Positions 23,017 to 33,735 of a stretch of 64,000 nt of DNA are shown here, piece after piece. A program made the position numbers and the translations under genes. Source of the stretch: Cenococcum geophilum 1.58 (Eukaryota; Ascomycota; Dothideomycetes; Gloniales; Gloniaceae); NCBI GenBank assembly GCA_001692895.1, contig KV748178.1, positions 1,784,536 to 1,848,535 of the forward strand, given 5' to 3'. How positions within the stretch are numbered: position 1 is the first letter of the stretch; every line of letters starts with the position of its first letter. The notes below the pieces were generated by a model. The model saw nothing but the letters and a program-made list of their open reading frames with translations. It searched no databases and had not been told where the DNA came from.

Positions 23017-23437
23017 TATTACGGACGCATTAAGTACAATGTTACGACTGCTTGGAGAAAAGTCGGAAGAAGCTAGTTAGTTAATATAAGCACGGTTTAG
23101 AATGGAACCCGTGGAACCATATAATGAGGAATAGTAAGCAGAGTCACGTAATGTGATCTGTGTAATCTGTATAATCTATAAGATCTATAATAGAGCGAAT
23201 AGAGTAGACAGAGCAGACAGAGCAACGACTTTCTTAGGAGTACGGTTGTATATTTAAGGACCCTTAGTCCCTACCTAGATAGTTCTTTCCTTGTAGTGAT
23301 TCTTAGAATATAATTAAAGTTAATCTATTAGGCAACTACTCCACCAGTTATTATTATGTTGTTAACTTACTTATAATACCTATATACCTAGCCTATTAAC
23401 AAGCCTACCGTAGTCCCTGCTATAAGGTTCCGTTATA
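23017..23437 (+). repeat. Gypsy3 5' LTR
   Basis: 421 bp. Starts TATTACGGACGC (family TGTTACG; TG changed to TA) and ends CCGTTATA (family CCGTTACA). Confidence 0.9.
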
Positions 23438-23477
23438 TAATTACTACTATAGTTACGGTTTTAATAAGTCGAATAAC

Positions 23478-25500
23478 ATGCCACTAAAAGCAGCCACCAC
23501 AACGCCATTGACAGCGGCAACTACGTTAGGATTAGGTAACGACACTAGTATAGCAGATACTAACTTATAACAACCTATAACAGTAAAACAGTTATAAATA
23601 ATAGTTAATTAGTTAACGGGAGATAATACGGCACTTAAAAATAGGATTAATGGGATAGGAGCAGTAAAGGTTAAGTTACTATTAATTAAAAGATTCTTAG
23701 GAGAAAGATCAAAGCTTAAAGGATTCTTTACGCAAATATACTTTAAGGTTGCGTAGGAGGGAGTAAAGCTAGTAATAACTATAGATTAAGTAGCATATGT
23801 AGGATTGTTCTTATTAGGAAGAGTACTTAAGTGGTTTAAGCCTTACCTTATAGAGATATAAGCGAATGGAATAATAATAACAAACTAGGAAGTACGGTTT
23901 ATATTTTTAAGCTGGAATGGATTTATAGAACGACTTATATAAATGTTTGGGGACCCAAAAGCAACGACTATAGCAAAAAGGAAGCTTTAGGACCTAACGC
24001 AACAAACCTTAGTAATTAAGTATACGATATAATTCTAAACGCTAGCTATATAACTTAAGTGGAATAATAAGGCACTTATAGCATAGTATAAACAAGGACT
24101 TAAGGCTAAAGTCTAGGATGTAATTATTTTAATAGAAGATGCAGACACCCTAAGAGAGTTAATAGATTAAGCAATTAAAATTAATAATAGGATCTTCTAA
24201 AGGGAATAGGCTAAGAGAGGCTAGGATAGAGTTCTATAATTATATAAGACGTAAAATACGCAACGACTAAAGCTAAGTTAGAAACTATGGTATGGCGTAG
24301 AGCTAATGGACCTAAGCGGTACTAAAGAAGCCTATAAGAGATGGAGTAAGAAACTATAGAAACCTAGGGGTTAAGGATTAAGTAATTATAGGACTAGGGA
24401 GCATAGGCTAAACCAAGGATCTTAGTAATAGAAGACGTTTGAGCGGACTCTATAATAAAAGCAATAGTTTAAAGATAGAGCTTATATAAATTATAGAAAA
24501 TAGGGTTATTTCGCCAGAGACTATAGAGGTGGTTAAAGTTATTATGTAGTAAAGGGAACTAGACCAGTAGTATATAACACACACGTATAGAGGGACAATA
24601 GTATACTGCAAGAAACAAAAGAGTGTTTAATTAGAAGTTTTGTATTTTATTATAACAACGCATACCAAATTTATAAAGACGCTAAGTATAGTATAAGCTA
24701 TTGGCTATAAGAGCCAGAGTTAAAAGAACTTAAAAGAACTAAAGAGTTAGATAAAGAATAAGATCGACTCTATAAGCTAGATTAAGATATTATAGTAACA
24801 TACGGATAAAGATTAGTAACAATAATAATAGAGTCGGAGTACTTATTAATTAACAGCGATAAGGACAGTAAAGGAACTAACTAGGGGTATCTAAACCTTA
24901 ATAACGCAATAGAAGTAGAAACTGAGACCGCTACGGAGTAAGGTTTAGTAACGGGCACTATAATACCGTTAGATACGGCATCTATCGCTTTATAAGACGG
25001 AAGGAGCAATATTTAGAGACGATTAAGTAAGTAGACAACTGCTAGTGCTAGCTTACTACTTAATAAAGGCAAAAGGCTAAAAGCTTAAGATTCTTAAGAC
25101 GAGATAAAAGACGACTAAGATTCTTAAGAAAAGATAAGGTATGCTTAAAGACCTATAACAGACAATAACCGATAGAGCAGAGTAATAGCTTAGTTTAAGA
25201 ATATACGAATAAGCTTAAGATAAGAGTTTCTAACGGCGCAAGACTTTTAAGACAAGATAAGTAAGATCTAGGACTCTTAAGATAAGATAAGGACACTAAT
25301 AGAGCCTAGTTAGACTAAGGTAGGAGCTAAGCTTAAGTTAGAAGCAAGCTTAGGATTAAAGAATCTAAGGGGTTAAGAATTCGGAACGCGAATTAGGACA
25401 TCTATAAGTAAGAGGCAAGGAGCTTCTTTATAGATTAGAGAATCTATAGCGCAAATAGCGACTAGACTGGGAGATAGATATATAGACTTAGATAACTTAC
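23478..25500 (+). pseudogene. Gypsy3 gag (decayed)
   Basis: ATG at 23478, MPLKAATTTPLTAATTLG, followed by a capsid-like stretch (LLLIKRFLGERSKLKGFFTQ). At about 24,484-24,526 lies a zinc knuckle reading NY.RK.GYFARDYRG, in which every Cys and the His have become Tyr. It would build the capsid. TAA/TAG replace Gln codons at many points. The gag/pol border cannot be fixed because of the stops. The open frame on the opposite strand at 25,529-25,732 is a shadow. Confidence 0.75.
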
Positions 25501-28500
25501 TAGGGGAACACAGTATTTAGCCTAAAGATTAAAAAGTTAATACTAAGATTAAGAAGTACGAAGACTTCAAGGATCTACTCGTAAAACGCAACATAAAAGA
25601 AACCATAGAAGAATTTAGAGTAAAAATTATCATATAGCAAGAAAAGAAACTAGATATAAGATCTAGCATATTAGGACATATAAGGGACAGAGCACTAGTA
25701 TAAAGAATTACTAATAGACCGAGAACAGGCACATTAAGAGCTAAGTAGCTTAATAAACTAGAAAATAAAGAGGATCTAGGGATTCCTATTAGGTTTAAAG
25801 AACGATATATAAAGGGCTATTATAACGTAGTAATAAGAAGATACTTCCTTGCGGATAGACCGTATATACTCCAGCAGCTGTACCAAAAGTGGTATAGGCA
25901 ACGACATAATAATAAGTGGGAAGATTTCTATATATAGTTAGACGAAAAAGTTATCTAAAACCACCTAATTACAGAAAAAGCAATAAATTATATTAAGGGA
26001 GCCTTAATTATAATATTAAAGGATCTAAAGGAATAATTAGAGGACTAGAAAAGCAAGAAGCGCGTCTTAGTACTTGCGAATAAAGTCGCAACGTTTAAAT
26101 TAGTGCGATAAAGGTTTAAACTTAAGGATAAAGACGAGCTAAGAGTTAACCCAAAGCACCTAGTATACTATACGCTATTATAGATTACATAATAGACGAT
26201 ATATATAAAATACATAAAAATCCAAAGGAAAAGAATTAGAAATACCCTATAAGGATATACTAGATAATAGATAAATAATAGTATAGGAATGCTAAGTATA
26301 TACATAGCTGGCATCCGGCAGAAGTCCAAGAGGAAGGAAATTTAATGCTTTAACTAGGAAGATTCTTTACGGAAAAATGCTTAGATAGACGACAATAGTG
26401 GGAATATCTAAAAAAACACCTATTTATAGTATATTAAAGATAAAAAGCGAACTAGGTATTGGCTAAAGAATAAGTTAAGTGTAACAGAATTAAGCAGCTA
26501 ATAATTGGGAAAAGTAGAGGCCCATAGGACCAGAGGGAGCTAGTAGTAGAGCCTCAGACCCTTAAAGGAATTCAAGGATAACACCTAAATTTACGAGTTA
26601 AATGGCAAGATCGACAGTTTAAGGCACTAATAGATAGTAGAGTAATAAGAAACTATATCTTACTAGTAGCAGTTAAAAAAATAGGGTTACTATATAGGCA
26701 GAAGGAACGTCCTTATCTATTAGTAATAATTTTAGGGGATTTAATAGCCTATAGAGGAGGTATTATCAATCTTAAAACAGGACCTATTTAGTTAACTATT
26801 AAAGGAAGATAAGTTGAGATGTCTTTTAACATATTACTATTAGGGAATAATAAGGCAGTATTAGAAATGCCTTAGCTATAGAAGTATAATCTAAAGATTA
26901 ATTAGGTTACAGGTTAGGTCGATATTAAAAATACCCGACGCTATAAAATATAACAATAAGCCAAGCTGGTATAGTACTAAGTAGAAGCAACCTACAAAGA
27001 AACGGAAAAAGGGCTAAGCCATATACTAAAAAGATACTATAGGTATGGCAAGAAACTATAGTCACCTAAGAGCAAAAGGCTATTAAAATATATAGTATAG
27101 GACTATAAAATAGAGTTAGAAGAAGGAATAAGTTTAAGGTTCTTTCCAATCTATAAGCTTACCAAAGAAAAAGGCAGAGCACTAAAAGAGTTTGTCTAAG
27201 AAAACTTATAAAAGGGATACATTAGACTATCGCAGTCATTAGCGGGCTATCCGGTACTGTTTATACCAAAAAAAGAATAGCAAACTAAGGCTGTGTATCG
27301 ACTACAAATAGTTAAACAGCATTACTAGAAAAGATAGATATCCTTTACCCTTAATTAGCAAAATCTAAGACAAGATAGGCAATGTATAAATCTTTATAAA
27401 GATAGATCTAAGATAGGCGTACTATTAGATTAGAATTAAAGAAGGCAGCCTTTAGATTAAAGGAAGGACTATATAACCCATTAGTTATGCAATTCAGGCT
27501 TATAAACGTACTAGCAACGTTTTAGAAGCGTATTAACAATATATTAGAAGAACATTTGGATGAATTTGTTATGGCATACCTTAATGATATTATTATCTAC
27601 TTAATAAGTAAGGAAGAGTATGGAGAACACGTTAAATGGGTTTTAAAGAGACTATAGGAAGAACAGATGCCAGTAGCAATCGAGAAATACGAGTTCTTTA
27701 CTAGGAAGACCAATTTTGTTAGATTTATTATTGAACTAAGCCAACTTAGCATAGATCTAAAAAAGATTAAGGCTATAGTAAATTGGCAAGAACTAGAGAA
27801 CGTAACGTAATTAAGGTCATTTTTAGGGTTTTGCAATTACTGCAGAAGGTTTATAGCGTAATGGTTAAAGGATGTTGAACTATTTATACAGTTAATAAAG
27901 AAAGAAGAACTATAGGTATAGAGAGAGGAATAGCAAGAACTCTTTAAAAAAGTTAAAGAGTTATTTACCTAGGAGCTAGTTCTTAAGATCTATTAACCTA
28001 AACTAGAGACGGTTATAGAAATAGATGTATTAGACTTTATACTAGGAGTATATCTTATATAAAGACACCCAGACGGATAGCATCTAGTGGTATATTATAG
28101 TCGGAAAATAACACCACTAGAGTTAAACTATAACATCTATAACAAGGAGTTATTAGGTATAGTTATAGCACTAAAGAAATAGAGAGCGTTCTTATAAGGC
28201 ATAGAAAAACTATTTATAGTTAAGATGGATTATAAGAACCTAACGGGGTTCCTAATAACAAAAGAACTTAACTAAAAACAGGTTAGATAGGCGGAGATGC
28301 TTATAGAATACTATTTTAAGATTTAGTATACTAAGGGCACAGACAATACGTAAGCCGATACGTTAAGTTAAAAGGCCGAGCTATAAAGTAACAATAAGCC
28401 ATTAGGGGCTTTACTGCGAAAAGATATAGATGGACTAATTAGGTACAATTACCCAAAAATCGCAGTAACTTAAGAGAATAAGTTAGAAAAGATCTATAAG

Positions 28501-29999
28501 ACACTAGAAAGCTTTTAGGTATAAAGAATTCTAGAAGCATAGCTAGAAGATCCGTAGTTAGATATATACGAAAATTGAAAAGCGAAGTATATTCTAAAAA
28601 GCATAGCAGAGTAGTTTATAGAAGACTTCTATAAGGGACTAACCTAAGAACATAATAGAGCTACAGGCTTAGTGTTAAGACTTTAGGAGGAGTACATTAT
28701 TAACGGAATCTAGAGGATAGCTAGAAGAGTTACTAAAGAGTGTTTAGATTACTAAAGAAACAAACTAATAAGGTATAAGCCGTATGGAGGGCTATAACCT
28801 ATTAAAATACTAGGGAGACTATAGGAGGTCATATTATGGGACTTTATTATTAAGTTACTAAAGTTAAGAGACCCTATTACCGAATAAAATCACAACGCGA
28901 TCCTAGTAACAGTAGACAAGCTTACAAAGTAGGGATACTTTATAGCCTATACGGAAGAAATCTCAGCGGAGGATATTGCTAGAATCTATATTAAAGAAGT
29001 GTTTATAAGACACGGAGTACTAAGTAAAATTATATTAGACAGAGATCTAAGATTTATAGCAGTATTTTAGGAAGTATTCTTAGCAGAGCAAGAAGTTTAA
29101 GCAGCAACTTCTACCGCATATTATCCACAGATAGACGGCTAAACGGAAAGATTAAACTAGACGCTAGAACAGTATCTAAGGCATTATATTAATTACGCAT
29201 AGAACAATTAGGTATCGCTATTACTAGTTATATAGTTTGCATACAATATAACACCACAAGAAGGAATAGGTACGTTACTATTTAAGGCAAATTATGGATA
29301 TAAGCCAAGAACCTTATTATCGCCACATTAAGTAAAGAAGATAAGTAGTATAGCCAAGTAAAGAATAAAGAATTTAATAAATTTTTATATAGACCTTACG
29401 AAGATAGCTAAGGTGGTACAGCAAAGGATAAAAAAGTACTACAATGCTAAGAGATCTAAGGGACTAGATCTTAAGGAGGGAGATAAAGTGTGGCTACTAT
29501 ATAAAAATTTTAAGAGTTAACAACTAAGTAAGAAATTGGACTATGTTAGACTAGGACCTTTTAAAATTATATAGAAAATTTTATTAGTTATATTTAAGCT
29601 AAACCTACCAGCTAGGATAAAGATTTACCCTATACAGTATATTGCAATATTAGAGCCAGTATACGGGAATGTTAAACCGCCAATTTATAAGGCAGACATG
29701 TATAGAGGATAAGAAGAAAATAAATAGCAAGTTTTAAAGATTGTTAGATATAAGGACGTAGACGATAAAATATAGTATAAAGTAAAGTAGATAGGCTATA
29801 ATAAAACTACCTAGGAGCTACTAGAGAACCTAAAAAACGCTATAGGAAAGGTATAGAAGTATTAAAGGAAGGAAGGTTAGGTAATATTAGTAAAGGAAAA
29901 TCGCCAAAGAACGAGTTACCTAAGGGGGACCTAGAAAGAGCGACTGCCGAACTACTTAGAATTATTTCCTTCTCTATTAGAGGAGAATCCGTTCTTTTA
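25501..29999 (+). pseudogene. Gypsy3 pol: protease, RT, RNase H, integrase, chromodomain (decayed)
   Basis: The protease site reads ALIDSRVIRN near 26,610 (family DSG-A). RT contains FIPKK near 27,265 and YLNDIII near 27,578 (family YLDD; D to N). RNase H and then integrase follow (NRATGLVLRL, STAYYPQIDG, FKANYGYKPRTLLSP; about 28,640-29,330). The integrase C-terminus has GDKVWLLYKNFKS, and a chromodomain lies near 29,720-29,870 (VLKIVRYKDVDDKIQYKVK). A 14-bp deletion at 27,441-27,447 relative to Gypsy5 shifts the RT frame. Numerous stops; inactive. Confidence 0.85.
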
Positions 30000-30119
30000 T
30001 TACTAAGTTCCTACAGACCTTATTCTATAAGCTTTTACTCCTTAAAATAAACTTTTTTGTGAACTTTCTTAAGACGAATTAGTTAAGTAGACGCAGCAAG
30101 ACGAGAATTAAAAGCCCAT

Positions 30120-30600
30120 TATTAAGCATTAGCAGCCTCTTTCTTAGCGTTACGCAAACGATAAAGTTCCGCTAAAGTAACAGATAATTTATTATTAAGC
30201 TTTACAGCAGTAAATTAAACACAAGACCCTATAATAAATTACTTAGGGAACTTAAAGGCTATTAAGAGCTATAGGACGCGTATACTTAGCATTAGAAACT
30301 AAGCAAATATCGCAAGACGATTAAATATTTACTCTAGTGCACTCTAAATAAGAGGAAGGTTGCTAAGACAAAGGACTCGCTAACGCAATATAAACTAGCC
30401 CCTCTTTCACATAACGGGAACATAGAGATGGCATTATTTTACTAAGCGATAGTATAGAAGAAACTATACGCGCATAATAAAGAGTTAAAGAAAAAGAAGG
30501 TGCTTTAGGTATTATAAGTAATAATATTAACCAAATTAATTAGACGGATATTATACCTCTAGTAAATAACTTAAAGATACTAAGTATCTTTAAGGACAAA
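30120..30600 (+). pseudogene. Conserved coding-like segment downstream of Gypsy3 pol
   Basis: Between the chromodomain and the polypurine tract a plus-strand reading retains ..RAIGRVYLALETKQISQDD.., then a Thr/Ser-rich stretch and ..EGALGIISNNINQINQTDII... The same segment is recognisable in Gypsy4 (31,340-31,760) and Gypsy5 (62,950-63,450). Conservation of position and of amino-acid-like pattern suggests a third open reading frame or a structured 3' UTR. I do not recognise the product. Confidence 0.45.
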
Positions 30601-30602
30601 GA

Positions 30603-30620
30603 TAAAGAGGAGGGAGATAG
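30603..30620 (+). other. Gypsy3 polypurine tract
   Basis: TAAAGAGGAGGGAGATAG ends at the first base of the 3' LTR, the expected plus-strand primer position. Confidence 0.8.
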
Positions 30621-31041
30621 TATTACGGACGCATTAAGTACGATATTATAACTGCTTAGAGAAGAGTCGGAAGAAGCTAGTTAGTTAATATAAGCACGGT
30701 CTAAAATGGAACCTATAGAACTATATAACGAGGAATAATAAGTAGAGTCACGTGATATAATCTATGTAATCTATATAATCTATAAAATCTATAACAGAGT
30801 AAATAGAGCAGACAGAGTAGATAGAGCAACGACTTTTTTAGGAGTACGGTTATGTATTTAAGGACCCTTAGTCCCTACCTAGATAGTTCTTTCCTTATAG
30901 TAATTCTTAGAATACAATTAGAGTTAATCTGTTGGGCAACTACTCCACCAGTTGTTATTACGTTATTAACTTACTTGCAATACCTACATACCTAGCCCAT
31001 TAACGAGCCCACCGTAGTCCCTGCTACAAGGTTCCGTTACA
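30621..31041 (+). repeat. Gypsy3 3' LTR
   Basis: 421 bp, TATTACGGACGC to CCGTTACA. Same length as the 5' LTR, differing by transitions. Confidence 0.9.
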
Positions 31042-31046
31042 CTTTA
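31042..31046. repeat. CTTTA target-site duplication, right (Gypsy3)
   Basis: Exact match to 23012-23016. Confidence 0.9.
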
Positions 31047-31335
31047 GATAATATTAGTGACTTAGTTAATTAAGGCATAAGCATAGTAAGAGGGACGCGT
31101 AAGCCTATATAATTAGTAGTCTATAAATAAGGATCTAAAGCTAGAGAAAAAAAAGAAGACGGAGGGTAGTGCCGCTTAACATTATATACAATCTTCTGGT
31201 TATATAACGGCAACTATCTAAAACTGTGTAAAACTGTCTACAACTATATACAACTATCTGCCATAATCTACTAATATTTATTAGCTACAACCTACTAGTT
31301 TCTACTAGTTTCTACTAGTTTCTACTAGCGCCGTA
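31047..31335. other. Unassigned RIP-altered sequence between Gypsy3 and Gypsy4
   Basis: The empty-site partner of sequence left of 23,012. Contains AAAACTGTGTAAAACTGTC-type and TAGTTTCTACTAGTTTCTAC tandem units (31,215-31,325). No gene seen. It may be Gypsy2 5' sequence. Confidence 0.35.
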
Positions 31336-31768
31336 ACAGTAAGAGCTCTTTATTAAGCTTTATAGCAGTAGATTAGGTATAGAACCCTATAGTAGATTAA
31401 ATAAGAAAGTTAAAGACTTTAAAAACTAATAAGATGTATATACTTAGCGTTAGAAACAAATTGAACATTATATAATAATTGCATATTCGCTCGCGTACAC
31501 TTAGTATATAAAGAAGGTTAGCAACTAGATAGAGCCGCGATTATAATATACACTAACCCCCTCCCCATATAGCGAGAACAAGGAGACATAATTTCGCCCA
31601 GTAAAAGAATTATAGAAATTATATAAGTATAACGCTTAAATACAGAAGATCTAATAGGAGTATTAGAAATAATAAAGGTTATTAAATTAAAGATAGGAAT
31701 GCTATACCTCTAATAGACGACTTAGAGATAGGAGATATCTTTAAGAATAAAAATAAAGAGGGGGATAG
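31336..31768 (+). pseudogene. Gypsy4 3' segment (truncated relative of Gypsy3)
   Basis: Aligns with Gypsy3 30,150-30,620 (ATTAAGCTTTATAGCAGTAG, then TTAGCGTTAGAAAC) and ends in the purine tract AAAGAGGGGGATAG before an LTR. The rest of the element is missing to the left. Confidence 0.65.
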
Positions 31769-32191
31769 TATTATGGACCTTATATCGGCAGTAATACGAC
31801 TACTAAAAGAGATATAAATAGGCTAGTTAAGATAGTATAGGAGGCACTAAAACTAATTAAGCTATAGGATAAGGGGTAGCTAAGTTATATAGCTAGTTAT
31901 ATTATAAGTTTAGAACGTAGGATCTATAAAATCTATTAAAACGTTATATACTTAGATTACTTAACGTACTAATATACCTAAGTGTTTCTTAGGCGCAGTA
32001 TTATATATTTAAAGGACTACAGTCCCTACCTAGATAGTTCTCTTCTTTATAGTGAATCTTAGAATATAATTAGAGTTAATCTATTGGGCAACCACTCTAC
32101 CAGTTGTTATTACGTTGTTGACTTTCTTGTTATCTACACACCTAGCCCATTGACAAGTCCACCGTAGTTATTACTACAAGGCTTCGTTACA
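31769..32191 (+). repeat. Gypsy4 3' LTR, abutting the host gene island
   Basis: 423 bp, TATTATGGACC to CTTCGTTACA, homologous to the Gypsy3 and Gypsy5 LTRs. RIP-like composition stops abruptly at its end: base 32192 begins sequence of normal composition, 189 bp past the ceramidase stop codon. Confidence 0.8.
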
Positions 32192-32380
32192 AGATGTGCC
32201 CGGAATCCCACCTTGATCCCGCTACTCCCATCCTGGAAAAGCGCTGAATAAAATTAGAACTAAAGAAATACAGCTGGAGGACGGAACAGTGTATTGGCTT
32301 ATGTCGAACTCAGCTTGACCCAGCTTCCGCGCGAAGAACCATAGTCTAATACGAATAAGATCAGGGTCTATTTCCTTGCT
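32192..32380 (-). other. 3' flank / probable 3' UTR of the ceramidase gene
   Basis: Unique, non-RIP sequence downstream of the TGA. It should contain the polyadenylation site; no unambiguous signal is assigned. Gypsy4 ends at its far border. Confidence 0.5.
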
Positions 32381-33451
32381 TCAATGCATCTTATTATTAG
32401 TATTGAACTTCCGTTCTATAACGGGTATGGATCCAAATATCGATGGCCACACCAAGTGGACCTCATCCTGCCTGCCGTTACGGCAATAGTGCAGCCAAAG
32501 TCCATAAGTGATATTCAAATACGCAGCAATGCCAGTAAATATGTGCCTTGGTACGGTATTAGCTTCAAAAGAAGTTTCTTGATTATTATTACTTACCACC
32601 AACCATGGCCCTCAAGAAGTATTCCCCATGGCAATCCAAGTTCCCTCCTCCACCGTCGTAGCGAAGAGCAGAAGATGTTGTCCAGATTCCAAATCAGGAA
32701 GCCCATTGCAATGGAACTTATACCACAGGCTATCATTATCCACATATTCCGGAGGATTTCTTTATTGAGTCGGGCCATCCGGTCCTGGTCTCCTGCATTA
32801 CGAGATCCGATAGAGTGAGGCCGGAGCGTTTTGTCCATTACATACATACTCCGGAAGACGACGATGATGGTAAGCAAGGCGAACATGTTTTGGTGAAACA
32901 AGGGGTCTTTGATGTAATGATAGTAGCCAGTAATAAAGATAGCAAGGGTAATGATGCAAAGCAGCAGAAGAACCTTTCTATGCTTAGGCTGTCCGTGAGA
33001 GAAGACCACGAAGAATAGGACGCAAGTGGTGTATATCATCGAGAGCTCGTCGAGCAGTTGCATTGGATCTGGCAAAGGTTAACACATAAAAGAGTCTAAG
33101 AAAGCTTCGGACGTCAAACATTTCAAGGATGAATGGTATAGAAAGCTTCCGATCCCGATGATTAGATAACTAATGTATGCTACAAGGAAAACCCAAGGAT
33201 GGCGATTCTGGATGCAACTAGATATTCCAATGTACGCGAGGTAGATAAAAATCAGATTTGTGAAGGCATTGACGATCTCGGCTAAGTATATAGTCGCATA
33301 GTAGTCCTTTATCATACTAGTTAGTGATGATTATACCGGGTTGCAAAAGCCTGAGCCTTGCCTCCTCGCACCAATTTATTGTTGATGTGACCGGACTCCA
33401 AAATCCCCCGCCGGAAGGCGGATAAGGTATTGACGGCAAGGAAGACAACAT
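32381..33451 (-). CDS. Alkaline ceramidase (YPC1/YDC1/ACER family), 4 exons, intact
   Basis: Spliced CDS, complement of exons 33451-33362, 33306-33120, 33068-32597 and 32546-32381: 915 nt, 304 aa, TGA stop. Enzymes of this family (Pfam Ceramidase) are ER/Golgi multi-pass membrane hydrolases that split (phyto)ceramide into sphingoid base and fatty acid. Visible motifs are NWCEE-DYYATIYLAEIVN (26-43, the calcium-site region), SFLYH (Ser84, His88), LDELSMIY (Asp99) and GHGWWH (His247, His251). The Ser, Asp and three His keep the spacing of the zinc site known in human ACER3 (S77, H81, D92, H217, H221). About seven hydrophobic segments are spread from 39 to 266. Splicing restores conserved family sequence at all three junctions (WCEE/DYY, SLK/YPMQ, GHGWW/HIFTG). 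There are no stops or RIP marks. The start ATG gives MLSSLPSIPYPPSGG, a typical fungal N-terminus. The C-terminal tail is short. Length is close to the yeast enzymes (about 316 aa). Expression is unproven. Confidence 0.93.
32547..32596 (-). other. Ceramidase intron 3 (GT-AG, 50 nt)
   Basis: Donor GTAAGT, branch-like GCTAAT, acceptor CCAAG. Splicing joins TGG TG to G CAC, giving GHGWWHIFTG. Confidence 0.9.
33069..33119 (-). other. Ceramidase intron 2 (GT-AG, 51 nt)
   Basis: Donor GTTTGA (weak), branch-like GTTAAC, acceptor GCCAG. Splicing splits a Tyr codon and joins SFLYHSSLK to YPMQLLDELS. Confidence 0.9.
33307..33361 (-). other. Ceramidase intron 1 (GC-AG, 55 nt)
   Basis: Donor GAG/GCAAGG, branch CACTAAC, acceptor ATAAAG before GAC TAC. 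This is the only junction that gives the conserved WCEEDYY. The unspliced frame hits stops. The donor is of the rare GC class (AG/GCAAG core). Confidence 0.8.
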
Positions 33452-33735
33452 CGCGATCCTGAGCAGCGTATAAAGGAGATGAAGTAGATGGAATTCGATG
33501 GAGAGAAAGTGGCAGCAAAGAATCTATATCCTCACCTCGCAATTATCTCTTCGCCTAGTAAAATGTGTCCTACGGTTATCGATAAGAGCTCGCTAATAGA
33601 AGCAATCGCATCAAGCTCCGTGATTAAAAATACGTACTTATAATTCTAGTGTTTGGTATTCCGCGCACGGTCCAATTTTCGTAGGACGCTACCAGGGGAA
33701 GGGATAAACTACTTCTCTATTAGTGAGGTTTTATA
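33452..33735 (-). promoter_or_regulatory. Promoter / 5' UTR region of the ceramidase gene
   Basis: About 285 bp of non-RIP sequence upstream of the ATG. A pyrimidine-rich stretch (CACTTTCTCTCC, then CATCTACTTCATCTCC) lies 30-65 bp before the start, as is common at fungal transcription starts. There is a purine (G) at -3. No confident TATA box. RIP-like composition begins beyond about 33,735, so the promoter may be truncated or silenced from that side. Confidence 0.5.

Larger units (their letters stand above)
23017..31041 (+). mobile_element. Gypsy3, full-length Ty3/Gypsy retrotransposon
   Basis: An 8,025-bp element with two 421-bp LTRs, a perfect 5-bp duplication, gag, PR-RT-RNase H-integrase-chromodomain, an extra conserved 3' segment and a polypurine tract. 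It is the reference copy for the family that also includes Gypsy4 and Gypsy5. RIP stops and a 14-bp deletion in RT make it inactive. Confidence 0.9.

Noticed and set aside
25529..25732. 67-codon minus-strand frame, with a sister at 39,463-39,678
   Set aside because: Antisense to the collinear gag-pol region of Gypsy3 and Gypsy5; conserved only because the elements are related.
27597..27836. 79-codon minus-strand frame, with a sister at 60,472-60,711
   Set aside because: Antisense to RT of Gypsy3 and Gypsy5.
32384..33018. Plus-strand open frames of 144 and 67 codons over the ceramidase locus
   Set aside because: Antisense shadows of ceramidase exons; no family resemblance.
33321..33542. 73-codon frame upstream in the ceramidase locus as an alternative N-terminus
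   Set aside because: It begins with TTG, is in a different frame, and runs into intron 1 sequence; the ATG at 33451 in another frame gives the conserved N-terminus.
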